From contig CAWBCR010000009.1 in assembly GCA_963787375.1 (NCBI GenBank), positions 1 through 36,807 on the forward strand: 36,807 bases of DNA, read 5' to 3'. This DNA comes from CAWBCR01 sp963787375. GTDB lineage: Bacteria > Chloroflexota > Anaerolineae > Aggregatilineales > UBA3940. The notes beneath the pieces are model-generated. The model was given only the letters and a program-made list of their open reading frames with translations. It ran no database searches and was not told the DNA's origin. The first letter of the stretch is position 1, and every line of letters starts with the position of its first letter. Shown in pieces: positions 1 through 8,264 of the stretch. Made by a program: the position numbers and the translations under genes.

Positions 1-30
1 ACGGTTAGATGTTAGTTAAGGCGAGGGAAT

Positions 31-55
31 CAGGGCACCGGCGTAACGTGCCCTG
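31..55. terminator. Hairpin left of the regulator gene
   Basis: An 8-bp inverted repeat, CAGGGCAC and GTGCCCTG, encloses a 9-base loop. It lies past the 3' end of the leftward regulator gene, so it could end that transcript, although there is no clear T-run. The rest of the first 136 bases holds no credible gene. Confidence 0.4.
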
Positions 56-136
56 CGCAGAATAAGTGCGAGCCGCGTTTGAGATTTTGCGTCATCTCTG
101 CGTTCTGCCCTCGCACTCTGCATCCATGCTGAGATA

Positions 137-1084
137 TCACTTTTGCAGTAGCTTCAGCGCCGTATCCTCATCGGTCACCAGTCCCGATACCCAGCCGCCC
201 TGTAATGCGGCACGGATTGCTGGATACTTGCGCTCGCTACCCGCAAAGCCAATAATTTTACGCTGAGTCCGGCTTTCCAGTCGCACGCTGGTCAGTAGCT
301 CATCCGTTTCGCCCCATACCCGCTCACCCTGCTGATTGAAAAAGTGACCGAGCATTTCGCCCACCACGCCGCGCCCATTTAGCGCCTCGACCTGCGCATC
401 TGTGATGAATCCCTCGGCATTCAAAGGACAGCCCGGCATCACTTCGCCAATACCCACAAAAGCCACGTCCGCCTGTAATGCGCGATCAATGACGCGCTGG
501 TAAACCTTATGCTGCACCCACATCGCTTTATCCTCTGGGGTGTCGGCGTATAAGGGCGCAGGGATAAAGAAATACTTACCTTGCATCTTTTCGGCCATCT
601 TCAACGGTACGTCATAGCGTGTACCGGAATCATCCCGCGCGATGGCACCAATCATGGAAACGCAATGATGCTGCGGGCGATCAACCCAGGGTAGCGCATC
701 GATCATTGAGCGCAGGGTTTTACCGGAACCAATACCGAACACCTGAGGCGTTTCCTCATTGATGAATTGTGTCATCACCGCCGCGCCTTCTACTGCCAGC
801 ATTTGTTGAATAGCCTCATCATTCAGACTGGCCGATGGCACAACGCGGCACAAATCCAGACCAAACTTCGCCTGTACCTCACGCGCCAGCTGCAGACAGT
901 GTGTGACGGGATGATCAATTTTTACGTTCACCATGCCCATTTCACGTGCACTGGATACCAGCCGCTGCGCTACCTGTCGTGACAATCCCAATGCCTGCGC
1001 AATCTCCTGCTGTGTCACGCCTGCGACGTAATACATCCATGCGGCACGTGCGGCCAGCTCCTGCTTTTTTTCTTCTCTGCTCAT
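137..1084 (-). CDS. dalR: SorC/DeoR-type sugar-responsive transcriptional regulator, probable arabinitol regulator
   Basis: A 315-residue protein with an N-terminal helix-turn-helix at about residues 20-45 (VTQQEIAQALGLSRQVAQRL) and a large C-terminal SorC sugar-binding domain containing the GIGSGKT-type phosphosugar loop. The family binds operators near its own promoter and responds to a sugar phosphate or related metabolite. I chose the ATG at 1084 because the domain begins directly after it (MSREEKK); the open frame runs 50 codons further upstream with no family-like residues. It is transcribed away from the arabinitol dehydrogenase gene, the usual position of a local regulator. It is intact, unlike its neighbours. 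The symbol rests on context; a ribitol or other polyol regulator is possible. Confidence 0.7.
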   Translation of the reverse strand: MSREEKKQELAARAAWMYYVAGVTQQEIAQALGLSRQVAQRLVSSAREMGMVNVKIDHPVTHCLQLAREVQAKFGLDLCRVVPSASLNDEAIQQMLAVEGAAVMTQFINEETPQVFGIGSGKTLRSMIDALPWVDRPQHHCVSMIGAIARDDSGTRYDVPLKMAEKMQGKYFFIPAPLYADTPEDKAMWVQHKVYQRVIDRALQADVAFVGIGEVMPGCPLNAEGFITDAQVEALNGRGVVGEMLGHFFNQQGERVWGETDELLTSVRLESRTQRKIIGFAGSERKYPAIRAALQGGWVSGLVTDEDTALKLLQK

Positions 1085-1280
1085 CACGATGTTCCGTCGA
1101 ATTTGAGGGGACATCTTAACGCCGTGCGGGTCGAAAAGCACTAACTGAGCAAAAGCCCAGGATGGGAGCAAAAATATTATTTGTGACTCAGCTCGCAGAA
1201 GGATCTTAGTAATAGGCACTATGCTACAGTTCATCGGGCAAATGCCCTTAGGTGTGGCAAATGTTTAAATTGAGGCGATT
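1085..1280. promoter_or_regulatory. Divergent control region of the arabinitol cluster
   Basis: This AT-rich gap separates two divergent genes and must hold both promoters. GAGCAAAA occurs at about 1146-1153 and a near copy follows at about 1167. The second copy starts an imperfect palindrome (GAGCAAAA...TTTGTGACTC) that could be the regulator's operator. A GAGG ribosome-binding site at 1272-1275 precedes the dehydrogenase ATG. The operator role is inferred from position and symmetry only. Confidence 0.45.
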
Positions 1281-2664
1281 ATGAACAACCAATCAGTGTG
1301 GATGCACATCGGCGCGGGATCTTTTCATCGGGCACATCAGGCGTGGTATCTGCATAAACTGCGTGAGCAGGGTGATGAAAGCTGGAGCATCGCGCTCGGC
1401 AATATACGTAATGACGCAGTGCCGCTGCTCAATCAGCTCGCGGCGCAGCAGGGAGAATATGTGCTGGAAACCGTGACGCCTGCAGGTAAGCGCGACTACG
1501 AAACCATCACTTCGCTGCGCAAAATTTTGCCCTGGGACAGTGATATCAGTGCGTTGATCGAGCAGGGGGCCAGCGCGGAAACACGTGTGATTAGCTTTAC
1601 CGTGACCGAAGCGGGTTACTACCTGACGCCCGCGTTTACCCTGGATCTCAATCAGGCAGATGTGAAAGCCGATCTGGGTGGAGATATCCGCACCCTCTAC
1701 GGCGCACTCAGCCATATTCTGACACAGCGTGTTGCGCAAGGCGGTCCGCCTGTTACGCTGTTGAACTGCGACAATCTGCGGCACAATGGTGAGCGTTTCC
1801 GTGACGCCTTCCTGGCGTTTCTTACGGCCAAAGGCGATACCGCGCTGGCCGACTGGGTGCGCACGCAAACCCGTTCACCGAATACCATGGTTGATCGCAT
1901 TACACCCCGTCCTACTCCGGAGGTGGCAGAACGCGTGCAGGCGGCGACCGGCAAACAGGATGGCGCAGCAGTAATGGCCGAATCTTTTATCCAGTGGGTC
2001 ATTGAGGATGATTTTATTGCCGGGCGCCCGGCGCTGGAAAAGGTCGGTGTTGAACTGGTGGAATCGGTACTGCCATGGGAAGAGGCAAAAATTCGCATCC
2101 TCAATGCGACACATGCTGCGATTGCCTGGGCGGGCACACTGATTGGTCTGAACTATATCGATCAGAGCACCAGCCATCCGGCGATTTATCAACTGGCTCA
2201 CGACTATGTGACCCAGGATGTCATTCCTTCTCTGTCTCCCAGCCCGCTTGATTTAGCGGATTATCGTGACGTGGTGCTGGCCCGCTTCAGTAATCCTTAC
2301 ATTAGAGATACCAATCAGCGCGTCGGTGCCGATGGTTTATCCAAGATTCCCGGTATTGTGACGCCAACCCTGCAACAGTGCTACCAGCGCGGTGCGAAGC
2401 CCACCGCAACGGCGGTGATTCCGGCACTGTTCTTCCTGTTTATGCAGCGATGGGCCATGACAATTTGCCCTATGGCTATCAGGACGGTGCGCTACAGGTC
2501 GATACGCTCGTAAGCAGTTCGCCAGCGCCGATCCGCTCCATGCATACCTGAGTGATAGCGCGCTGTTTGCGGAACTGGCGCTGATAAGGCGTTTCTGGAT
2601 TAGTCGCCCGCCGTGTTGCAAGTTTGCAGCAGTGGCTGAAACAGCCTGAATGGCGGCGGTGTAA
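1281..2664 (+). pseudogene. dalD: D-arabinitol 4-dehydrogenase (mannitol dehydrogenase family), frameshifted near its 3' end
   Basis: This long-chain polyol dehydrogenase would oxidise D-arabinitol to D-xylulose with NAD. The first 390 codons are intact: an N-terminal nucleotide-binding region with HIGAGSFHRAHQA at residues 9-21, the family segment SPNTMVDRITPRP near residue 199, and the C-terminal catalytic region with the KIRILNATHAAIAWAG stretch. From about 2450 the reading frame changes at least three times (near 2450, 2508 and 2580), while coherent sequence continues in the other frames, for example KQFASADPLHAYLSDSALF. The frame should end at or near the stop at 2662-2664, just before the kinase ATG. 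Dense indels with well-kept residues between them suggest sequencing error more than old decay. Confidence 0.8.
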
Positions 2665-2666
2665 TT

Positions 2667-4106
2667 ATGTATCTCGGCATTGATACTGGTACCTCAGAGA
2701 TCAAAGCGCTGATCATTAATACGCACGGTGAGATTGTGGCGGCTCAGCACGCCACACTTAGCGTGCAGCGTCCCCATCCCCACTGGGCTGAACAGGATCC
2801 TGAATGCTGGTGGCAAGCCTGCAGCGAGGTTCTGGCGGGATTACGTCATCAGTTTCCTCTGGCATGGGCCGCGTTCGCGCTATAGGATTATCGGGACAGA
2901 TGCACGGGGCCGTGTTGCTGGATGCCGGGGGGAAGGTGCTGCGTCAGTGTATCCTCTGGAACGACACGCGCAGTGCACCGCAGTGTGAAAGGCTTCGGAA
3001 GGCAATCCCCGGATAGTGGCAATTTGCGGCAATATGGTGATGCCCGGCTTTACTTTGCCGAAACTGCACTGGGTCGCGGAAAATGAGCCAGAAATTTTCG
3101 CCGCATCGATAAGGTCCTGCTGCCAAAAGATTACCTGCGCTGGCGACTTACCGGGCGCTTTGTCAGTGAGCCTTCGGATGCTGCCGGAACGCTGTGGCTC
3201 GATGTCTCCCGGCGTGACTGGTCGGAAGACTGCTGGCCATCTCCGGACTGAAGCGTGCCCAAATGCCTGAACTGGTAGAAGGCAGTGCCTAAGTGGACGC
3301 CTGCAGCCGACACTGGCGAGCGAGTGGGGATTATCTACTGCGGTTACTGTCGCGGGAGGCGGCGGTGACAATGCGGCCAGCGCGGTCGGCGTGGGGGCGG
3401 TCAATGCGGGCGATGCGTTTATTTCTCTGGGTACCTCCGGTGTGCTTTTCGTCGGTAAACGATCGCTTCCGCCCTAATCCGCGTCAATGCGGGGTCCATG
3501 CATTTTGCCATGCGTTACCGGGCCGCTGGCACCAGATGAGTGTGATGCTGAGGCCGCCAGTTGCCTGCGCTGGCTGTGCGATCTGCTGTAGCGTCAGTGA
3601 ACCAGCTGATAGCGGAAGTGGCCACCTTAAGTGCGCTGAACAAGTGCGTAGCGCGCCGGTTTTCCTGCCTTATTTATCGGGTGAACGTACGCCACACAAT
3701 GACCCTGAGGCAACAGGATCTTTCTTCAATCTGACGCCATGCCACCCAGCGATCCTTACTGGGCTATGCGGTGTGGAAGGCGTGGCATTTGGGCATGGCT
3801 GACGGCTTGAGGTGCTGGAGGATGGCGGGCACCCGCATTCAACAGTGCAGCCTGACCGGCGGTGGCGCCCGTAGTCACGTGGTGGGCGCAACTGATGGCC
3901 GACGTGCTGAATATGCCCGATTGTTACCCATCAGGCCGGCGAAGCTGGCGGCGCTGGGTGCCGCACGTTTAGGCTGGCTGGCTGATGGCGGTGATGAAGC
4001 ATGTGGTCTGCTGAAGCCGGCCGAATGAAGGCCCGCTATCTGCCGGACGAGGCTGCCCGCCATCAGTGCTGCAAAAGCGGCTATGGCTTATTTCCGCGAA
4101 CTCTAA
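2667..4106 (+). pseudogene. dalK: D-xylulokinase (FGGY kinase), multiply frameshifted
   Basis: This enzyme phosphorylates D-xylulose to D-xylulose 5-phosphate, the step after the dehydrogenase. The N terminus MYLGIDTGTSEIKALI is typical of FGGY kinases. Further family blocks appear in order but in different frames: IGLSGQMHGAVLL, ILWNDTRS, LPKDYLRWRLTG, ISLGTSGVLFV, FCHALPGRWHQMSVML, FLPYLSGERTPHNDPEATG and the ADP-binding SLTGGGARSH. The total of 1,440 bases fits a protein of about 480 residues, the usual length. It starts 2 bases after the dehydrogenase stop, so the two were one operon. There are at least eight frame changes, so no functional product could be made from this sequence as written. 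Confidence 0.8.
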
Positions 4107-4184
4107 TCAGCAACAGCGAGGCTCGCGCACTCGGTTAAATCATCCCGCGCCATGACGACTGGGCGCAGACAGAAGGTAATCATC

Positions 4185-5459
4185 ATGCAATCAGAAAATA
4201 CTGGTTTGGCTTCCCCTTAAATTTGATTCTGGGGTTATCCTCGCCATCGCGGTGTTTATGAGTGGTGACGGCTTCGAAATGGCTTTCTGTCAAGACATAT
4301 CACCGATCTCGGATTCAGCCCGGCGAGTCCGCTCGGTATTCACGATTCTATGGCTTAGCGGCGGCCCTGGCGGCCTGGAGCTCGGCGTGGTGGCAGAAAT
4401 TGATCACCCCGCAGCGCGCAATGCGATTGGCTTCATGTTTGGGTGGTGATGCATACCTGTTTATGACGCTGGGGCTTGGCATGCGTAACTATCCGCTGAT
4501 GTTGCTGTTCTATGGCATCCGTGGGCTGGCGTATCCGCTGTTTATCTACTCTTTCGTGATGCTGGTGGTGCAAGACTTCCGAACATAAGCTTTCATCGGC
4601 GATGGGCTGGTTCTGGGCGATGTACTCGGTGGGCATCGGCTGTATTGGCAGCTATCTGCCGAGCTTCACCATTCCGTGGATGGGCGAAACCGGCACGCTG
4701 TGGTTCGCAATTGCCTGGGTGGTGGTCGGCGGGGTCATGGCATGGTTCTGCTGCGCAAGGTAGGGTGGCGAAAGTAAAAGTGTCAATCTGACCGACCCGT
4801 GACAAGTGACAGAGCTCTCCCGCGCGGTGACGATTCTGTTCACCAATCGAATATCTTCCTCGCCTGCCTGATCCGCATCATCAATACCCTGTCGCTGTTC
4901 GGTTTCGCGGTGATCATGCCATGCTGTTTGTCGGCCGGTCTGGGCTTTAGCATGTCGGAGTGGCTGCAGATTTGGGCGGTGTTCTTCTTTGTCACTATCT
5001 TCACCAATATCTATGTGGGGCGTGACGGGAGAAAACTCGGCTGGATCCGTCAGGTCCGCTGGTTCGGTTGCCTGGGGCTGGCCCTCTCCAGCCTGGCGTT
5101 TTACTATCTGCCGTGTACCTTTGGCCATAACTTACTGGGTGGCATTGATCCCTGCGGTAATGTTAGGGATTACTGTCGCCGCGTTTGTACCGATGACCGC
5201 TGTATTCCCGGCGCTGGAACCGAAACATAAAGGGGCGGCCATTTCGATTTATAACCTCTCCGCCGGGTTGAGTAACTTTGTGGCTCCGGCGATCGCCTCG
5301 CTCGTGTTACCCTTCTTTGATATCGTCGGTGTGGTCTGGACCTATACCGGGCTATACGTGTTCGCTGGCGTGCTGACCTTTATTATTCGTGTGCCACAAC
5401 CGGGGCATACGCGTGAAGAGAAGGTAGTGAAGTCGCGTGTAGCAGAGCAGCGTAACTAA
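4185..5459 (+). pseudogene. dalT: D-arabinitol/ribitol MFS transporter, multiply frameshifted
   Basis: An MFS polyol importer of the DalT/RbtT type, about 425 residues. Membrane segments and family blocks appear in changing frames: FYGIRGLAYPLFIYSFVML, IRIINTLSLFGFAVIMP, SEWLQIWAVFFFVTIF, VRWFGCLGLALSSLAFYYLP, and the intact last part from about 5150 with FVPMTAVFPALEPKHKGAAI, the later Asn-Leu-Ser-Ala-Gly segment and final helices. An AGAAGG ribosome-binding site at 4171-4176 supports the ATG at 4185. It completes a regulator-dehydrogenase-kinase-transporter set. The indels look like sequence error: residues stay family-like right up to each break. Confidence 0.75.
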
Positions 5460-5461
5460 CG

Positions 5462-5494
5462 AAACATACGGCGGCCCAGGGCCGCCGTATGTTT
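5462..5494. terminator. Bidirectional hairpin terminator
   Basis: Two perfect 16-base arms (AAACATACGGCGGCCC and its complement) sit around one central base, with AAA at one end and TTT at the other. The hairpin lies between the transporter stop and the convergent yfcH stop, and its right arm touches the yfcH stop codon. It can end transcripts in both directions. Confidence 0.85.
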
Positions 5495-5746
5495 ATCCTG
5501 CGACATCCTGCAGCGCTTCCTGCAAATCGTACCAGCGGAAGCCAAAGCCTGAGGCTTCCAGCCGTTTTGGCAGCACATGCTGTCCTCCCAGCACCAGTAC
5601 CGACGATTCGCCCATCATCAGTTTAATGGCGCTGGCAGGCGTGCGCATAAAGGCCGGACGATGCATCACCCGGCCCAGCGTGGCGGCAAACTCTCGTTAC
5701 GCACCGCGTAGGGAGCGACCATATTGAACGGACCCCGCAGATCGTC
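5493..5746 (-). pseudogene. yfcH: YfcH-like SDR epimerase, C-terminal fragment cut by the junction
   Basis: Only the last 85 or so residues remain. Reading leftward, they give EHDDLRGPFNMVAPYAVRNE, a frame change, then LGRVMHRPAFMRTPASAIKL, and finally VLPKRLEASGFGFRWYDLQ with the stop at 5493-5495. This matches the C-terminal DUF1731 region of TIGR01777 nucleoside-diphosphate-sugar epimerases such as E. coli YfcH. The N-terminal Rossmann fold is absent because the sequence changes to another organism at about 5750. One indel lies near 5692. Confidence 0.75.
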
Positions 5747-5757
5747 ATGCTCCAGTC
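5747..5757. other. Junction between enterobacterial and Chloroflexota-like sequence
   Basis: To the left, yfcH reads on the - strand up to about base 5750. To the right, ccmH begins on the + strand within its signal peptide (LIIAALLIALAVVAL, from 5757). Both genes lose their 5' ends here. I see no direct repeat, inverted repeat, integrase or transposase at the join. It looks like an assembly or cloning chimera. Confidence 0.8.
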
Positions 5758-6279
5758 TGATAATTGCGGCGCTGCTGATCGCGCTGGCGGTTGTCGCGCT
5801 CAGCGAGGCGCAGACCGCGCGCGCGCAGACCCCCGCGCCGACCCCCGCCACCGGCGGGGCAGCCGTCACCGACGACCAGGTGAACGCGGTCGCCGGCGAG
5901 CTGTACTGCCCGGTGTGCGAGAATGTGCCGCTCGACGTGTGCGGCACGCAGGCCTGCGCCGACTGGCGTGAGCAGATCCGCACCATGCTGGAGCAGGGCA
6001 AGACCGCCGACCAGATCCAGACGACCTTCGCCGAGCAGTACGGGCAGCGCGTGCTGGCCACGCCCGAACGAGCGCGGCATCAACCTGCTGGTGTGGGTGC
6101 TGCCGGTGGTAGGCGTGCTGGCCGCCGTGGTCGTGCTGGTTGTCGCGCTGCGCCGCATGGCACCGGGTGCGCTGTCCGCCGAGGCGCAGGGCGCGCGGCT
6201 GACCTACGACGACCTCGATCCTGAATACGTCGCGCGGCTGGAACGCGAGTTGCAGGACTACGTGCGCCGCGGAGCGTGA
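5754..6279 (+). CDS. ccmH: CcmH cytochrome c maturation thiol-reductase, 5'-truncated with one frameshift
   Basis: CcmH keeps the heme-binding cysteines of apocytochrome c reduced and hands them to the heme ligation complex. The start codon is lost at the junction. What remains is a signal helix, the catalytic motif LYCPVCENVPLDVC, the helical-hairpin part (REQIRTMLEQGKTADQIQTT, then AEQYGQRVLATP), a membrane helix (INLLVWVLPVVGVLAAVVVL) and the tail ARLERELQDYV. The frame changes at about 6065, within acgcccgaacg; removing one C restores a continuous CcmH reading. A one-base sequencing error is more likely than a real break. resA follows about 100 bases later. Confidence 0.85.
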
Positions 6280-6381
6280 ACCCGTCCCCCGCGTCGCCCG
6301 ACAGAGCGTCGGGGGGGGTGAGGTAAGCGACCGTCATAAACACAAGCCAGGCTGCGCATCGCGCAGCGGAGAGTTGACGCT

Positions 6382-6957
6382 ATGAGCCAACAATCATTCT
6401 CGCAGGATGCCGTACAGACCCCCGCTGTCGCACCGGAGAAGCCGGGCTTCAAGTGGGGCCGCCTGCTGATCTGGGTCGCGGTCGGCGCGGTGCTGATCTT
6501 CCTGGCGCTGGGGCTGGTCAACAGCTTTATGTCGCAGCCGCAGAGCGGCAAAGCGCCGGAGTTCACCCTGCAAACCTACGACGGCCAGTCGATCAAGCTG
6601 GCCGACCTGCGCGGGCAGGTGGTCGTGATCAACTTCTGGGCGAGCTGGTGCGGGCCGTGCGCTGAAGAAGCGCCCGACCTGGAGCAGGCGTACCAGGACT
6701 ATAAAGACCAGGGCGTGACCTTTCTGGGCATCGCCTACGTCGACAGCGAGGCCAAGTCGCTTGACTACCTGAGCCGCTACGGGATCACGTACCTCAACGG
6801 CCCCGACCTGCGCTCGCAGATATCCGACATGTACCATATCCGCGGCGTGCCGGAGACGTTCGTCGTCGACCGCAACGGCAACATCACGTATTTCGCCATG
6901 CAGCCGCTGACCTACGCTGAGCTGACCGCACAGATCGAAAACGCGATGGCGCAGTAG
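6382..6957 (+). CDS. ResA/CcmG-type thioredoxin, membrane-anchored thiol-disulfide oxidoreductase
   Basis: This 191-residue protein has one N-terminal membrane helix (about 27-49) and an outward-facing TlpA/ResA thioredoxin domain. The active site is FWASWCGPC with Cys90 and Cys93. The cis-proline is in RGVPETF (Pro157). It probably reduces CcmH or apocytochrome cysteines before heme attachment, working with the ccm genes around it. A GGAGAG ribosome-binding site precedes the ATG by about 8 bases. Length and layout fit the family. Whether CcmG or ResA is the better name cannot be settled by eye. Confidence 0.9.
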   Translation: MSQQSFSQDAVQTPAVAPEKPGFKWGRLLIWVAVGAVLIFLALGLVNSFMSQPQSGKAPEFTLQTYDGQSIKLADLRGQVVVINFWASWCGPCAEEAPDLEQAYQDYKDQGVTFLGIAYVDSEAKSLDYLSRYGITYLNGPDLRSQISDMYHIRGVPETFVVDRNGNITYFAMQPLTYAELTAQIENAMAQ

Positions 6958-6963
6958 GCCATC

Positions 6964-7569
6964 ATGGCAGACCCGCGTAATGTCGCCATCCTGATCTTTG
7001 ACGAGGTCGAGGTTCTCGACTTTTGCGGCCCATTCGAGGTATTCTCGGTGGCGGGCCGCAGCCGGGAGCCGAGGCCGTTCGCCGTTGTGACGGTCGCCGA
7101 GAAGGCCGGGCCGGTGCGGGCGCGCGGCGGCCTGAGCGTCAACCCGCGTCACACGCTGTCCGACTGCCCGCCGCCCGACATTCTGGTGGTGCCCGGCGGG
7201 CGCGGTACCCGTACCGCGATGGACAACCCGGCGATGCTGGCGTGGATCAGAGACGTGGCGGGCCGCGCCGAGCTGACGGCATCGGTGTGCACCGGCGCGC
7301 TGCTGCTGGGCCGCGCGGGCCTGCTCGACGGGCTGCCCGCGACCACCCATCACAGCGCGTTTGACGAGCTTCGCGCCGCCGCGCCGACCGCCACGGTGCG
7401 CGAGGACCTGCGCGTGGTCGACAATGGCGCGCTGATCACCTCGGCGGGCATCAGCGCGGGCATCGACATGGCGCTGCACGTCGTGGCGCGGCTGCTGGGC
7501 GCGGACGAGGCCGCCGCGACCGCCCGCTATATGGAATACGACTGGCAGCCGGATCGTCTGAATGTGTGA
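6964..7569 (+). CDS. DJ-1/PfpI family protein, isocyanide hydratase-like
   Basis: A 201-residue single-domain protein. The opening segment FDEVEVLDFCGPFEVF and the nucleophile elbow ASVCTGALLLG (Cys109) are those of the DJ-1/PfpI superfamily, closest to isonitrile hydratase and the amidase-like domain of GlxA-type AraC regulators. No helix-turn-helix follows, so it is not a regulator. It starts 4 bases after the resA stop, so it is co-transcribed with the ccm genes. A link to cytochrome maturation is not obvious; redox or electrophile stress is a guess. Confidence 0.8.
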   Translation: MADPRNVAILIFDEVEVLDFCGPFEVFSVAGRSREPRPFAVVTVAEKAGPVRARGGLSVNPRHTLSDCPPPDILVVPGGRGTRTAMDNPAMLAWIRDVAGRAELTASVCTGALLLGRAGLLDGLPATTHHSAFDELRAAAPTATVREDLRVVDNGALITSAGISAGIDMALHVVARLLGADEAAATARYMEYDWQPDRLNV

Positions 7570-7648
7570 TATCCCGGCGGGTCAGACCTGAGCATACGGG
7601 GAGCGTGCAGATTATCGCCTTCCCCTTTATTCTGTGTAAGAGAGTGTT

Positions 7649-8143
7649 GTGACTATGGGCATCCTTCCCTCCATGCTGGCGGTGGTCATCATGATCGTCG
7701 TCGTGACGTTTGTCGCGCAGCCGTTTTTCACGGCGCGCGGCAGCGGTGAGACGGCGCACGGCAGCCAGGGCTCGGTGCAGCTTCTGCGCCGCCGCGCCGA
7801 GCTGCTGACGCAGCGCAACCGCATCTATTCGGCCATCACCGAGCTTGACTTTGACTACCGCACCAACAAGGTCTCCGACGAAGATTATCAGGAGCAGCGC
7901 ATGCGGCTGGTCGCAGAGGGCGTCGGCGTGCTCCAGCAGATCGACGCGCTGCCGGCGGCGGGTGGCACGCCCGAAGACGACGCCATCGAGGCCGCGGTGC
8001 GCGCGCTGCGTGGCGGCGTCGAGCCGGCTGGTGCGCCGATCATCGCCGGTGATGCGCAGCCGGCGGCGGGCTTCTGCCCGAACTGCGGCGCGCCCGCCGT
8101 CCCCGGCGACAAGTTCTGCGGGGCGTGCGGCGCGCAGTTGTAG
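7649..8143 (+). CDS. CcmI-like membrane protein with C-terminal zinc ribbon
   Basis: This protein of about 164 residues has an N-terminal membrane helix (about 4-25), a charged helical hairpin (RRRAELLTQRNRIYSAITEL, then DFDYRTNKVSDEDYQEQRMR) and a C-terminal CPNCG...CGACG zinc ribbon. The middle part resembles the N-terminal region of CcmI, where an early-cytochrome helper is anchored, but CcmI's TPR domain is replaced by the ribbon. The start is uncertain: GTG at 7649 or ATG at 7655. Lying between ccmG and a cytochrome c gene, it is a candidate apocytochrome-handling factor. That role is inferred. Confidence 0.7.
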   Translation: MTMGILPSMLAVVIMIVVVTFVAQPFFTARGSGETAHGSQGSVQLLRRRAELLTQRNRIYSAITELDFDYRTNKVSDEDYQEQRMRLVAEGVGVLQQIDALPAAGGTPEDDAIEAAVRALRGGVEPAGAPIIAGDAQPAAGFCPNCGAPAVPGDKFCGACGAQL

Positions 8144-8264
8144 AGAATCAAACGCGCCGGGCGGATTCGGCCCTGAGCTGCGACGTTTAGTCGCGGACGG
8201 GCCGAAGTGGGTATCCACCTGGCGCCGGGACGACAGACTGTCGATGTTTCACACTGGATAGGGT

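Noticed and set aside
1..5735. Horizontal transfer of an arabinitol operon into a Chloroflexota genome
   Set aside because: No mobility genes or repeats at the join, and the donor-like sequence is full of indels; contamination or misassembly explains it better.
5666..6061. 131-codon - strand frame crossing the junction
   Set aside because: It joins the yfcH end to the antisense of ccmH; only the left part is real coding sequence.
6394..7479. 361-codon - strand open frame
   Set aside because: Antisense of the ResA and DJ-1 genes, both with clear active-site motifs.
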